This document shows, in pieces, positions 1 to 11,614 of a stretch of 64,000 bases of DNA (within the stretch, counting starts at the first letter, position 1; every line of letters begins with the position of its first letter). Below the pieces are notes generated by a model that saw nothing but the letters and a program-made list of their open reading frames with translations, searched no databases and had not been told where the DNA came from. The stretch is from Hedera helix (lineage: Eukaryota; Streptophyta; Magnoliopsida; Apiales; Araliaceae), in the NCBI GenBank assembly GCA_947179155.2, contig OX359280.1, forward strand, positions 13,569,001 through 13,633,000, given 5' to 3'. The translations under genes and the position numbers were made by a program.

Positions 1-163
1 TTGAAATTTTTTTTCTACTATATAATAATTATGGAGTATCAAAAAAAAAAAATTTAGATACCTCATAAGTATTGTGCGATACTCTTAATAATATAATTTG
101 TAAAACTAGTTTTTAGAAATAACAGTTAAAAAAAATTAGATAATTTCTGAAAAATGTTTTTAC

Positions 164-201
<38 letters not shown>

Positions 202-1189
202 TTTAAAGAAAAATACTAAAACAAAATTAACATACCAATACTAATATTCAGACGAAATAGCAGAGCCCAAATTCTCTCAAATAATTAACCACAAATCATC
301 CGGATTTTTTCCTTGTGTGCTCCACCTGGCTTTGAGTCCACGCTTTAAGATATCTTCGTTGTTTTAAACCACATCATTCATTGAGGTGACATCATTTGGT
401 CGGGTGTGAAGTGTCTTTGCCAAAGATTTGTTAGGAAAAAAAATTAGAGTTTAAAGATATAGCATAATTTTTATGCGATGTATTTTTAAGCTTGTATTTG
501 AAAGGTAACATAGATATTTTTTATGTTAGCTATATAATGCATAAAAATTAAACAATAGAACTAATATATATTATGTGATATGATTATCTCGAAATCATTC
601 GATTTCGTAATGAACGAACAAGATTGTGTTAGATAAAAATTACACATTTAACTTTAACTATAAATCACTCCCTTATATATATATATGTTAACTATTTAAG
701 AGTTATCGTTAAATATTTTATAAGGGCTTCTTATAATTATTCTATAGATATTAATTTTTGGGAGCACTATCTAAAGATTTAGTTGTGAACGTCTCTTTAT
801 AGTATAGGGAATTGATATTTTCATTAAAAAAAATTAATATTTTCATTAAAAAATTTTGATAATTCTATAAAATCTCATTCATATGAGGTAGATTCCACTT
901 CTTATCAATTTTTATTGTAAAAATATCAATTTTCCTATAGCATATTACTAAGTTTTGACTAAAATTCAATTTGCACCTTAAATTTTTTTTCAAAAATCGA
1001 TTTGTACCCTAAACTAATTTTGCGATTAAATGCACCTTAAACTTAATGAAAGGACAATTACATGCACCATCCATTTATTTTTTCAGCCAAATCTTCGCTG
1101 AAAAGCTTAAAATGTGTGAATAAAAGGGTATTTAGGTAAAATCCATTATTTCCTGCCATTAAAATATATATACAGCTTATATGAAGCCC
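1..1189. other. AT-rich intergenic DNA, no gene seen
   Basis: Very AT-rich sequence with many stop codons in all frames. I see no transposon terminus, tRNA or recognisable coding segment. The only structured item is the short (ATT)n tract listed separately. Confidence 0.6.
167..199. repeat. (ATT)n microsatellite
   Basis: About eleven uninterrupted ATT/TTA units, seen directly. Confidence 0.9.
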
Positions 1190-1680
1190 TAAAAATCGAT
1201 TTGCCCCAAATTGAAGAGCTTGGTTCATACTGATCCAAATCCTTCTCTGGTAACTCTGCAAAGGAATGGTTTGCTTTGAAGAAGGAAAACCGCTATCACA
1301 CAATTTGTCTCCATTATTAACTTCAATAAATCCACCGGACTGCGGTGAGACCAGATTATACTCCACGGTGCAGAAATTTTTCTCTCCGACTGGGAGTGAC
1401 TGTTTCTTAGTTCTTCCTTTTTTGGATTTCGAAGGTTTGGGATGGATGACTGTATTACTTACTACGACGGAGGGAAGTAAAGGCTTACAGATAAAGAGTT
1501 GCCAGTGGAGTAGTGATTCAGAAGATTGATGATACAAATATGGCGATGCATGCAGGATGGGAGTCTCTGTTTCGTGGGGAATATTTTAGTCAATCATTCT
1601 GTTGGGGGTGAATAAGTTTTTGAAGCTACGAAGAAGGCGTGGAAAGTGAAAGGCAACAAACAAAAAAAATCAATCCTTTA
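1190..1680 (+). pseudogene. unrecognised gene-like island, probably decayed
   Basis: This stretch is clearly less AT-rich than its surroundings and looks like former coding sequence. An 87-codon frame opens at 1266 on the + strand. After 1440 the better-looking + frame changes (it begins MDDCITYYDGG) and runs with interspersed stops towards 1660, which suggests frameshift and nonsense decay. A 159-codon open frame on the opposite strand (1058-1537) overlaps it and could instead be the real one. I recognise no family in any frame. Either a host pseudogene or exon, or chance; direction is uncertain. Confidence 0.25.
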
Positions 1681-2070
1681 AATTATTATTACTATTTTTT
1701 GTGTTTCAATGGAGGAAGAAGATAATCTTGTAGTTCTTCTAGTAATTTCTGGACTTTTCTCTTTACCCATTTCTTTAATTGGGTTCAAAATGGAAAATTT
1801 CTGGTCAATAATCAGAAACCAATTTAGAAACAAAGATTAAGGGCATTAAAACAACAAATACAATAGCCTACATTAAAATTGACAAAGATCAATCCTTTAT
1901 AATTAATAAAATTCTCCTATTGTAATTCAGGTATAACTTATGAGAAATTTCCAAAATTATGTTGTTTTTATAAAAAAAAAACTTTGGGGTCGAACTCACT
2001 GGCGGGGATCATATGACCCCCCTATTCCAGAGGTTAAGTATATATATCTATATGTAACAATTGATCATAT
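1681..2070. other. intergenic, no gene seen
   Basis: AT-rich spacer. A GC-rich patch near 1985-2035 contains an imperfect inverted sequence around GGGGATCATATGACCCCC, but I cannot assign it to an element. Confidence 0.5.
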
Positions 2071-2142
2071 GGGCATTTGGTCTAGTGAAATGCTTTTAGC
2101 TTAGGGTACGAGAGGTCTCAAGTTCGATTCTCGGAATGCTAT
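2071..2142 (+). pseudogene. tRNA-Pro(AGG) relic
   Basis: The 72 bases follow the layout of a plant proline tRNA. They show an A-box-like TGGTCTAGTG at 2078-2087, an anticodon loop containing TTAGGGT (anticodon AGG), a T-loop GTTCGATTC near 2122-2130, and a GCATT/AATGC acceptor pairing with G.T closing. The anticodon stem is damaged: the 5' strand reads TTTTA against CGAGA, leaving G.T pairs and a mismatch, and the D-arm has changes. A run of Ts follows shortly after. I read it as a decayed tRNA-Pro gene or the head of a tRNA-derived SINE; function is doubtful. Confidence 0.65.
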
Positions 2143-2517
2143 TATTTTCTTATCATTTAATATGGGATCCTTTGTAAAATGGAAGGCATAAAGATTATAA
2201 TACTAATATTATAAACACAGGCAAATAAATTGCACATATTTTTCTGAATTATATGAATTCATGCATATATAATTTGTGCACATATAATTAGTCAAATACA
2301 GGCTAATAAATTGCACATATTTCAAGTCTTTGTGGAGGAAGAAAGCCAAGGAGTTACATATCAAATTTTTATTTAAACAATCAGTTTGATTTTTGAAAGT
2401 TTTTTTTTTGTTTTTTATTTATTACCAAAATAAGCTCATCTGTTTTTTAATGTGAAAGTAAAACTACTCTGATAACCATCATAATTGATTGAAACAAGAA
2501 AAAATATGACTTTTATA
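2143..2517. other. intergenic, no gene seen
   Basis: AT-rich spacer between the tRNA relic and the hAT relic. It contains two imperfect copies of a short phrase around AATAAATTGCACATAT (near 2223 and 2308), which may be part of the degenerate element. Confidence 0.4.
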
Positions 2518-2760
2518 TTGGTATATCGATTGATCGAGTTGGCTTTAATTTTACCAGTTGCGATTGTTACTGTTGAAAGAGTATTCTCTGCGATGGGAGA
2601 CGAATGAATGAATGACTCGTCTGGTAGTTTATATTGAGAAGAATATTTTTTCAACAACTGAAAATGAATAAAATTTGATACGTTTTCAAATTATGCAGAT
2701 TCGTAAGAAACAGTTGTCTCTTCTCAGTCGTACAATCGAAAGAAACACTCCAAGCGTCAA
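2518..2760 (+). pseudogene. hAT transposase C-terminal relic
   Basis: From 2518 the + strand reads a peptide containing LALILPVAIVTVERVFSAM, which matches the conserved C-terminal dimerisation region of plant hAT-superfamily transposases (the type annotated as TTF-type or zinc finger MYM-type 1-like proteins). A stop follows within ten codons. The expected downstream peptide continues in another frame (IEKNIFSTTENE, then a stop, then a segment ending MQIRKKQL). The copy is therefore broken by at least one frameshift and several stops. I saw no N-terminal zinc finger, catalytic core or terminal inverted repeats nearby, so this is a fragment. Confidence 0.7.
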
Positions 2761-2954
2761 TAAATAATTTTTTTTTATTGATGTATTTTAACCCCCTTTA
2801 AAAACTTTCTGATTCCACCACTGTCACTCGAACCGATGCTTTTGGGTACTGAGTTGAGCCGGAATTCCAAAACCCGATCCCATAACAGACGCCCCAACCT
2901 TTCTTCCCAGATCTATAGTCTCTTGCTTCCCTTCAATCATGGAAGGGTCTTCTT

Positions 2955-3200
2955 CTAATTGGACTTTCTCATTCTCCTGCTAATTTTGCAATCTGAAGTG
3001 TGAGTTTCGGAGATGGTGGATTGAACATCTAAAAGAGAAGTGTGAGTTTGGGGGATGGTGGATTGAACATCTGAAAGAGAGGCTTGCATTGTGCTCATGA
3101 TTTCATCTACATGCCGCCTCAATTCTTCGTTGGCTTTGAGTGCTTCATTGATTAAGAAGTGAAGAGTTAGTCCTCGATCGTAAGCTTCGCCTGAACCCAA
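2955..3200 (-). CDS. small unrecognised ORF with a 14-residue tandem duplication
   Basis: An 81-codon frame that begins MGSGEAYDRGL. It has a helical Leu/Glu-rich N-terminal half, then two 14-residue units ending QTHTS and ETHTS, encoded by the 42-bp direct repeat at 2998-3081, and a basic end. The repeat is in frame, which mildly supports translation. The composition resembles the N-terminal coiled-coil of some retroelement gag proteins, but I find no zinc knuckle or gag domain on either side. It may be a gag remnant or non-coding. Confidence 0.25.
   Translation of the reverse strand: MGSGEAYDRGLTLHFLINEALKANEELRRHVDEIMSTMQASLSDVQSTIPQTHTSLLDVQSTISETHTSDCKISRRMRKSN
2998..3081. repeat. 42-bp direct repeat, 2 copies
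   Basis: Copies at 2998-3039 and 3040-3081 begin GTGTGAGTTT and differ at only a few positions. Confidence 0.9.
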
Positions 3201-3455
3201 ATTTATTGAATGTACAGAAGAGAGAAAAAGAGAGAAGTAAATTTCCCTTATTTCACATATTTTAAGTTTTTCGATGAAGATTTGGTCAGAAAAATAAACG
3301 GATGATATATTTAATTGTCTTTTTTTATTAAATTTAAGGTTTATTTAATCGGAAAAATAATTTAGAGTAATAATTAATTTTCGGAACAAAATTTGATGTT
3401 CAAATTGAATTTTAGTTCTAAGTTTTAATGTGTAGATTTCAAGTAAAACAGCTTT
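3201..3455. other. intergenic, no gene seen
   Basis: AT-rich DNA up to the insertion site of the next LTR. It ends with the TSD GCTTT at 3451-3455. Confidence 0.5.
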
Positions 3456-4247
3456 TGTAAGACCCCGAATTTTATGAAATACAAAATTTAATTTTTCTTC
3501 ATATATATATTTTTTTGAAACAGTAAGTGGTTAAATCGATCAAGTTAAAAGTTAAGGATGTTATCTGCAAATTTTATTTTGTCGGACAATATTCGCTTTG
3601 TCGGGGAATATTCGTTTGGTCCGACGGCGCCGAAATAACAAATTGTTGGTGAACCCCACAACGGAATATTTGTCGGATATAGAAAACGACAGAAATAACC
3701 TTTTTAAATAAAAATAGTCAACGGAACTGTTAAAATACCGGTGATAAAAGAATAGTAGCATACGGTAGTTATTGGTATTTTCTGTAGCACTCGGTACTCT
3801 ACAGTAACACACGGTATTGCATAGTGTCTCATATTATTGGTCTGATAATTGACACCGTAACTGTTACGCATCATTTCATCGATAATTGTCACTGCATAAT
3901 ATTTTATATTATCAATTCAATAATTGTTGTTACACAGTATTTTGCATTATTGATTTAATAATTGTCATTACACTGTATTTTATATCATTGAGTCAATAAT
4001 TGTTGTTGCACTGTTTTTAAAATTATTGAACCTAATAATTGTCACAGTAACATATGCACAGTAATTCACATTATTGAATCAATAATTGTCATTACACAGT
4101 AACGTATGCTTTATTTTACATTATTGTTATCTCTATTATGATGTTATTTAAACAGTTGTATTTCATTAATTTATTGACTTGATATCTAAGAGCTAACTAT
4201 ACTGTATTTATAACAATTAGTCATAATAATTGAATTGATAAAGTTAT

Positions 4248-4500
4248 TTGTTTATAATATAAAGTTAGGTGATTATTAAGTGATATGAAATGAATGGTGT
4301 AGATTAAAGTGTGAATTATTGTTGAATAATTGAATTGATTTGTTTATAATATAAAGTTAGGTGATTATTAGGTGATATGAAATGAATGGTGTAGATTAAA
4401 ATGTGAATTATTGTTGAATAATTAAATTGATTTGTTTATAATATAAAGTTAGGTGATTATTAGGTGATATGAAATGAATGGTGTAGATTAAAGATAATAT
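4248..4500. repeat. 92-bp tandem repeat, about 2.7 copies
   Basis: TTGTTTATAATATAAAGTTA recurs at 4248, 4340 and 4432, an exact 92-bp spacing, with near-identical intervening sequence. Confidence 0.9.
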
Positions 4501-4581
4501 AATATTTGAAATGGATGGTGTAGATTAAAAGATGATCTTTAAATGAATGATTTAGATTAAATGAATGATAAGATTTTTGGC

Positions 4582-4589
4582 TATAAATA
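4582..4589 (+). promoter_or_regulatory. TATA box of the LTR promoter
   Basis: TATAAATA lies in a CTATAAATAGAAGCC context inside the solo LTR, followed by a CT-rich leader, as expected for a plant LTR U3/R junction. Confidence 0.6.
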
Positions 4590-4910
4590 GAAGCCTTAAA
4601 CTTAAGGATTTTTCATAAACTTCCTTACTTGTTCTTTCTTTCTCTCTCTAAATACTTTTTGTGAAAGTTCTCTCTAAGTGTGCTTAAGTCATCTTGAGTA
4701 TTTGTGAAGATCTATAAGTATACGTGTACTGTTCAAGTTAATCAACCTCATTTAAATCAATATCCAGTCACGTGTTGAGGTAAGGGATACCATCTTTTTC
4801 ATCTTCCATTATTCAAACTTACTATGGTAAGGGATTATCATTATTTGATTCTCGATAATAATATTGTTTCTTCCTTACTCATAAGACGTGCCTTTTATTT
4901 CCATGTATTA

Positions 4911-5185
4911 AATTGTGGGAATAACCTTACGGAGCGGATTGCCGCCTGTTGGTGAATAACCTTTCGTATTCAGTCATTATTAATCTCTGAGAATAACCTT
5001 ACGGAGCGGATTGCCGCCTGTTTGGTGAATAACTCGTTGTACTCAAATTCTATTAAATTGTGGGAATAACCTTACGGAGCGGATTGCCGCCTGTTTGGTG
5101 AATAACTCTTTGTACTCAAATTCTATTAAATTGTGGGAATAACCTTACGGAGCGGATTGCCGCCTGTTGGTGAATAACCCTTTGT
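4911..5185. repeat. 71-74 bp minisatellite, 4 copies
   Basis: ATAACCTTACGGAGCGGATT recurs at 4921, 4992, 5065 and 5139, followed each time by GCCGCCTGTT and a TGGTGAATAAC phrase. It lies just upstream of the nested insertion. Confidence 0.9.
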
Positions 5186-5754
5186 ATTAATTTCCTTCAC
5201 CTTTTGTTAATCAAACCTGCTACGGTAAGGGATATTATTTTCTTTCATACTCCTTGTAGACACCCAAATTTTGCACTTTTGGACTAACCCTGGCAGGAGG
5301 GTAAAATCGTCATTTGACCCGACACGCGGAAAAGAAGGTGGACCCCAACACCATGCCACCCCAGCGATTTACGGTCAAAGCCGCCACCACGGACAACGAG
5401 CATCCGGTCACTTGAGGCAAGGCGAACAGTTGACCCAGAAAAGCCTGAGCCGACCACAAAAGACGACTGATGGCCACTCCGCTTACAATGTTCGGGGGTC
5501 TCGCTCCCCGGTGAGCGAGCGGCTGCCCAGCTCGCCGGTGAGCTGGCGGGGGGGTAGGGGGCAGCGCCCCCTGAAAGACAGGCACAATTGTCAAAAGCTA
5601 CATCAAGTCGCAACCCTCCGAACTAGCCTCCCAGAACAATATGGCACGTTTCCCAGGGAGTTCCGGACTGCAAAAATACAGCCTCCCAAAATAATACCGC
5701 AGAAATTGGCGAATTAGGACCGCGTGGCACGAAAACCGAGAAAAGCCAGCCAGA

Positions 5755-5905
5755 CAGCCGCGGATGCATCTGCGGCCAAAACGAGTTTCGAGGTTCGCAC
5801 GGCTCGAGGAGACGGCACACGGCAGCCGAGGAAACGGCGCAGGCGGCCAGCCGCCCAGCCGCAGATGGATCTGCGGCCAGCCGCAGATGCATCTGCGGCT
5901 ACCTG
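5755..5905. repeat. GC-rich palindrome cluster
   Basis: Three copies of a CCGCAGATGCATCTGCGG-type inverted repeat occur near 5759-5776, 5858-5877 and 5879-5900. The last is a perfect 22-bp palindrome with core GCCGCAGATGCATCTGCGGC; the others carry one-base deviations. Confidence 0.85.
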
Positions 5906-6917
5906 GAAATGGCTATAGATCGCCATTTCCACCCGAGAGCTCGAGAGAGAGAAGAAAAAATAGATTTTTAGAGAGAGAGAGCTCGCGGGAGAAGAAGAAA
6001 ATGGCGGAAATGTAGAGAGAGAAACGAGATTTTAGAGAGAGAAACCCACGGGTTTGTTCCAAAGAGTGAGATTTCTTCATCCTTTGTACAATCTTTGTAT
6101 CCTATTTTGGTTTCCAAGTGTTGAATCATCTATTTCATCATTTGGAATGTAAAAAATCCGAGTTTCATAGCGTCGTTGTGTTTGATATATCAAATCTTGT
6201 AGATCTAGTTTTTATTTTGTTCTTATTGTGTTTGTTGGGTGGATCTTCTGTGGATCCGAAAATATTTGGTGCATTGCTATTTAAATAGTTTGTTTTAGTG
6301 TATTTGAAAGTTAGATCCAATGTAGTGGATATTTGTTTTGGGATCTATGGATTAGGGACGGTTAGAGAGGATTTATTGCGGATAGAATCTCCTCCTAACC
6401 TCCCGATGATATCCCTTTAGTTTATTTTCTAGCTTTTACGTATGTAACGATCGCGATGCACCTTTATGTAAATATGTAAATTTTTGGGCCTTAAAACGAC
6501 ATCGAGTCGAAAATCGGGTTTAAGGCCCCGTGATAATGAAATATGTGATTGTGGGCGTTTGGGGCTATTTAGACGGCTTACATGCCCACAAATAGCTCCA
6601 ACGTTATTTTGATGCTTGGTTTTCCCTTTCGACATGAGAAAACGAATTTTGAATGAAAAGATAAAGATTTTCATAAAATCAATCAAAGTAGGATATTAGA
6701 TCACTCGTAGGCTAAATAAAATTGTAAGTGTCGGATGAGCTCTATTCCTATTTGACGAAGGGTTTGAAAAATATGTTTTACAAATATCATCGGTTTTATT
6801 ATCAAAACGAAAAAGCAATAACAATGAACTTTTCGATTAAGTCAAATCCTTCGTGCATAGGGTTAACGAGATTCTGAAGCACTTTCAAAGTAAAGCATTT
6901 CAACGACATTCATTTAG

Positions 6918-6923
<6 letters not shown>

Positions 6924-6958
<35 letters not shown>
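6924..6958. repeat. (CA)n microsatellite
   Basis: About 17 uninterrupted CA units, seen directly. Confidence 0.9.
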
Positions 6959-6961
<3 letters not shown>

Positions 6962-9900
6962 TTTAGGATTTAAAAGGATAGGAAAACATCGAGATTGCGG
7001 TAACCGTGTTTCACGGAAGTCGGGGGGTGCCTAACACCTTCCCCTCGCTTAAGCAAGCCCCCGAACTCTATGAATCTCGGTTTGCGGACCAATTGAATCG
7101 GAGTCACATATGAGCCATTACGATTACGAAAACAAAATTCGGATGAGTTGGTACATCCATTTCAAAAATACCAACTGGCGACTCTGGTCAATTGGCTCAT
7201 AAAAATTCAACATTTCAAAACCCCGTCGACACTAAGCCGACCCTTTTCAAAAATCACATCTTAATCTAAAGGCTAAAATTGGAAAGGGACATTTTTTAAT
7301 ATTAAAAAAACGAGACGACGAAAATCCCGGCGTCGACACTCCTAAATCGAAATTTATTATGGAACTATTGCTTCTATAATTCCTGAAAATATTATATGTT
7401 CCATAATAGTTGAACTTCATTATTTCAACTGAACCTTCCTATTTACGTGAACCTTTCTATTGAATTGTAACCGTTATTCTGAACTGTGGATCTTGAATAT
7501 CATTTTTAAATTTCACTCCACATCATGTTGACAATTTGGACATTATTTGAATCTGTACAAAGTAAACTTCCGATACTTATTGTTATCCTATTTCTTCTGT
7601 TCATCATTTATATCATTCTAATCATCCAAAAATCAAGCTGTTGTGAATATCTGTGGCCGGGGGCACAGATGTGATATATTTGTTGAACAGATGATAGGTT
7701 AAAGGCGATATAATAGGTTAAAGGCGATACATCTGTTCGGTGTCTTTTATGGCACGTGGTGAATGTTCTCTTTGGCCCGTAGTGCAAAGATGAACTGTTG
7801 TTTGGTATGATTATGACCAAAGGCTGAATCTGGTATAATCATTACCGTTGGTGCTATATTGAATATCTTTGGCCCGTAGTGCAAAGATGAACTGTTGATG
7901 TGCATGATTATGATCAGGAACTGTGAATTTATATTATCATGACTAATGGTATTTCAGATGATAAAAGTTGATGATGTTTTTACGAAAAAGAGAAGCGAGT
8001 GGACATTATAGTCTGCATTATTCTTCTAATAGATTGCTCATTCCGCTGCTATTATTAATCTGAACGTTGTTTAAGAATTTAACTGCAGTTTTTGATATAA
8101 ACCTTGTAGTCTATTGTATTCTATCAAGAACTCAACTGTTGAAGGCTAATGATAATTTATTCGTCATTATCTTAGTCATGATATTTCTTACTGGGCTATT
8201 TGAGCTCACCCTTTCTTTTGTTCCATTGTTTTTCAACAGGAGATGAAAACATAACAGGGTCTAGCCGGGGAATGGAGTGAGGGTCCGAGGAATAGTTATC
8301 ATAGTCTTCACGTTTTGTAAAATAGTGTGGCAATAATAGTGAAGACTTAGTTGTGTATTATTATACACTGTATTGTTGTACGTTGTGCTTTGTTGTAATA
8401 ATTTTGTTGTAGTATTTTGACGACTCAAGTTTAGGCTGTGTGGGCCCAGATTTGGGGGCGTCACAGCTTTTAAATTATCTTAAGAAAAGTCACATAAGCG
8501 TTTACATAATTTTTTGGTATTTCCTAAGTTGCTTTCTAGCAGCTAATTAAAGGAACTACCAAATTAGTTCTATTATCTCTTAAATTATTGGGTAGTAGAT
8601 ACAGTAATATGATTAAGAAAGGAGGTGAGGTCTTAGAATTTAATCTTATCTCACAATTAATGTTGCATGAATATCCACCGATCACAACCCAATATTCAAT
8701 GAATGAATTGTATATATATATATAAGGTTTGCAAACTCAATTGAAGAAATAAATAATAGCTTAAATATATAGTCAAAGCTGTAATTATCTTAATCTCCAA
8801 AATATATTAAATTGACTTTAAAAAAATTAATAACGATTGTATAATTCGAAACAGATGGGATATTCTTTTATAAATTTATTTATAAAGTACTACTCTTTCC
8901 ATTTTAATTTTTTAAAATAATACTTTATAGCTAATTTACGGTTGTTATAGTTGTTTGAATTAAAATTAATTTTTTTTTATTGAATTTTAATACAAACTTT
9001 CACGAATTTATTCCAAAAATATAATAAAAATAAAAATTATTATGTCAACTTTTAGAACAGATGACATATTATTTTAATTGATTAGCAAATTTAAAATACC
9101 TGTTGTATCATTAACCCTTGTCATCATATGGCCTGTAGCGTCTTTTTAATAACTCTGTGGATCGGAAAAACAGCAATATTCAGTTAAATAAGAAGAGACA
9201 AATGCAAGTAATTAATGTTAAAAGGAAATAACGTACATTATTTGCTTTGAAATTCAATTGCTATTTCCCCATGTATTGAATACCTGTCCTCCTCATCATA
9301 CCTGGAGCACAATTTTCTTCGCCGTCCATTATCAACACCAGCTCTACGTCATGGGTATCATCGAAGAATTCAATTATGTCTTATGAGACAATTTTTAAAA
9401 CTTTCTCAAACCGACAAAACTTTTTAAGGTAAAATGTCACATCTTTTTTATTCGAGATGTCGGTGAGTGTGCTACACTAGCCTAAAAGAGAGAGTGACTA
9501 AGCTGTCCAAAGGCTACATATTTCATATTCAAAATTCTAAACTACCTTCTTTAACTCATATACAACTTTTACAAACAAATTTAATTATATTTGATTTCTT
9601 CAATATTCTAATTTATCACCAACCAAATTAAAAATAATTAATTTAAATTAAACAATAACTTAAAGAAACTCGACCATATGAAATTAAATAATAATAGAGC
9701 GAATGAAATTTTAAAGAATAGTAAAACAAAATAAAAAAAATTTAAATAATCATCTATATCTTCAAAAAAATTTAAGGTTAACAATTTACTAAAGGTAAAC
9801 AAAATAGTAACGTTAACATATATATTAATGTTTAAAAATATTACTAATGTTATGCTCACATACAATGTAGGTCACGGGGAGGAAAAAAAAGTTACTAGAG

Positions 9901-10778
9901 TTTATAACATTTAAAAATATTAAGAATGTATCTTCGTTCCATATTTACATCTAAAAATAATAAATTATAAATAAGTTTAATAAATAAACATGGTAATAAA
10001 GTTAGAATGACAAAACTTGAAAATATATTGTGTCATTTAAGACGGCTATTAATGAAAAAATAACTTTTTTTTTTATCATAAAAAATAATTTGACAAATAA
10101 AACAAGTTTTATGGAATAGAGAAAATAATTATAAAAAAAACACCATTCGCATTCATATTTTTTGGTCTCCATATAAAACAAGCTATATCGGAATCAAAAT
10201 AAATGTAAAAGAAAAAAAATATATACGGGGGAAGATACCTTTATATTTTACATGTATGATATCCATGCAAGACACGGATAAATATTTAAAATAATAAGTT
10301 TATTTGTTAAGAGTTGAATATGAATATATGTATATTTATATAATAATGATTTGGATCATTGGGAGTACAAAACATTAGGAAGTGTTTATCACTATTCATA
10401 ATTGACAAATGATAAAATTAGATATAAAAAATAAATGGAGCTTTTATATCACAAAGAGTTGTCTCGTGATTGTGCCAATGTATGTGCAAAAAATCTGAAA
10501 TAGTAAAATATCAATCACTTATCGCGTTGGACAATAAAAAACATGAGTGTTTTAGTGTAATTATCCAGCAATAATTTATGATAGTAATGCGGTAGCACAA
10601 TCTTAACAATAAGAGTGACAAATACAGTTGTCAAAATAATCTCAATAATACAATCCACATTAACATACTTTTTCTGTTGCTCGCATTCATACTATGCATA
10701 TATGTATATATATTTATATACAGGTTGATTGAGAAAACAAGAGTTTTTTTGGAATAAATTTTTCAAAAAAGAGCAAAT

Positions 10779-10907
10779 CTTTGTATCTGAAAGCCAATTA
10801 CAAAATTTCATTAGAAGTCAATTCTTATTGAGTTAGACCGAACTCTTTGTATCTAAAAATCAATTGCTAAAATTTATTAGAAGTCAATCCCTATTGAGTT
10901 AGATCAA
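10779..10907. repeat. 65-bp direct repeat, 2 copies
   Basis: Units starting CTTTGTATCT at 10779 and 10844 share the phrases ATTAGAAGTCAAT and ATTGAGTTAGA in the same order. Confidence 0.8.
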
Positions 10908-11022
10908 AATCTTCGATTTTACAATCTAACTAGGGATAATCCGTGCCTGAAGGCGGTGCAACTAATATAACAGTTGAGTACTGTATCCAATATTTTTAGA
11001 TTAAAAAATTTAAAACTGTTAT

Positions 11023-11055
11023 GGACTCTCAGTTCTATAATAGAACTGAGAGTCC
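11023..11055. repeat. perfect inverted repeat: 15-bp arms, 3-nt loop
   Basis: The left arm GGACTCTCAGTTCTA is followed by TAA and then by its exact reverse complement. No polymerase III-type T run follows directly, so a terminator role is not indicated. It may be the subterminal hairpin of an unidentified transposon. Confidence 0.9.
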
Positions 11056-11596
11056 GACCATTAATACAAAAAAATTGATACTCAATCCAGTCATAGTATT
11101 TTTTTTAGGCAAACATTAGTGTGCTACTCATTTCCAACTTAAAATTAGTTCTTGACAGGTTTGAGCAATTAATTGATTGACAATAGCGGACTCAAATTTG
11201 TGTAATATAGTGTTTTCGAGTATCCCACACACCTTTCCTTTATTTGCCTCCAGTATCTCTAACCATTGATCAATATGATCAATGAACAGTATTTTCTGTG
11301 GAAAAAGAGTAGTACTGCAAGCTATTTGACGGGATCCAACAAGAAAAAAAAATTGTAAAAATTCAAAAGAAAGGCTTTTGCATATATACCCAAAAGTATA
11401 AAATAAGTCATCTAAGTCCAAACAAAAAAGTATTGTCATAACACTAACTAAATCGTATCACCATAACATTTTTTCCTTTATATTTTTTTTTATATTGAAA
11501 TTGGACAAAAGATTCTCATACCATGAGTCAGAACCTACTACAATAGTTGATTTCGATATAGCCTGCAAAAACACCAAAGAGATGATACGTAATTGC

Positions 11597-11614
11597 TCGT
11601 GCCTGAAGGCACGA
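11597..11614. repeat. perfect hairpin: 7-bp stem, TGAA loop
   Basis: TCGTGCC-TGAA-GGCACGA. The core CGTGCCTGAAGGC also occurs near 10937 without the full stem, which suggests related element ends. GC-rich hairpins of this sort mark Helitron 3' ends, but no CTRR terminus follows at the right spacing. Confidence 0.8.

Larger units (their letters stand above)
5255..7338 (+). mobile_element. solo LTR (2,084 bp) nested in the 3456-8465 LTR
   Basis: It begins TGTAGACACCC and ends GGCGTCGACA. The flanks CTCCT (5250-5254) and CTCCT (7339-7343) are a perfect TSD. The TGTAGACACC...GTCGACA ends are of a type I associate with long-LTR plant gypsy elements of the Tat/Athila group; the exact lineage is not determined. 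The first 700 bp is unusually GC-rich and holds a cluster of GC palindromes. A (CA)n tract lies at 6924-6958. Several medium-length open frames here on both strands look like by-products of GC richness. Confidence 0.85.
3456..8465 (+). mobile_element. solo LTR, Ty3/gypsy Tekay/Del-type, split by a nested LTR
   Basis: It starts TGTAAGACCCCGAA and ends GGGGGCGTCACA, the TG...CA ends typical of long Tekay/Del-type chromovirus LTRs. The flanks GCTTT (3451-3455) and GCTTT (8466-8470) form a perfect 5-bp TSD. No internal domain, PBS or polypurine tract is present, so it is a solo LTR left by LTR-LTR recombination. It is interrupted by the solo LTR at 5255-7338; without that and its TSD copy the length is about 2.9 kb. 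It contains a TATA box at 4582 and two minisatellites (92 bp and about 72 bp units). Family assignment rests on termini only. Confidence 0.85.

Noticed and set aside
5271..6015. Several overlapping 60-150 codon frames on both strands
   Set aside because: They come from a GC-rich, palindrome-rich LTR segment poor in stop codons; no recognisable protein.
11023..11055. Hairpin as a transcription terminator
   Set aside because: Rho-independent terminators are bacterial and no T-run follows; in a plant context a transposon-end hairpin is more likely.
11128..11439. 103-codon minus-strand ORF as a host gene
   Set aside because: No recognisable domain and AT-rich surroundings; could be chance.
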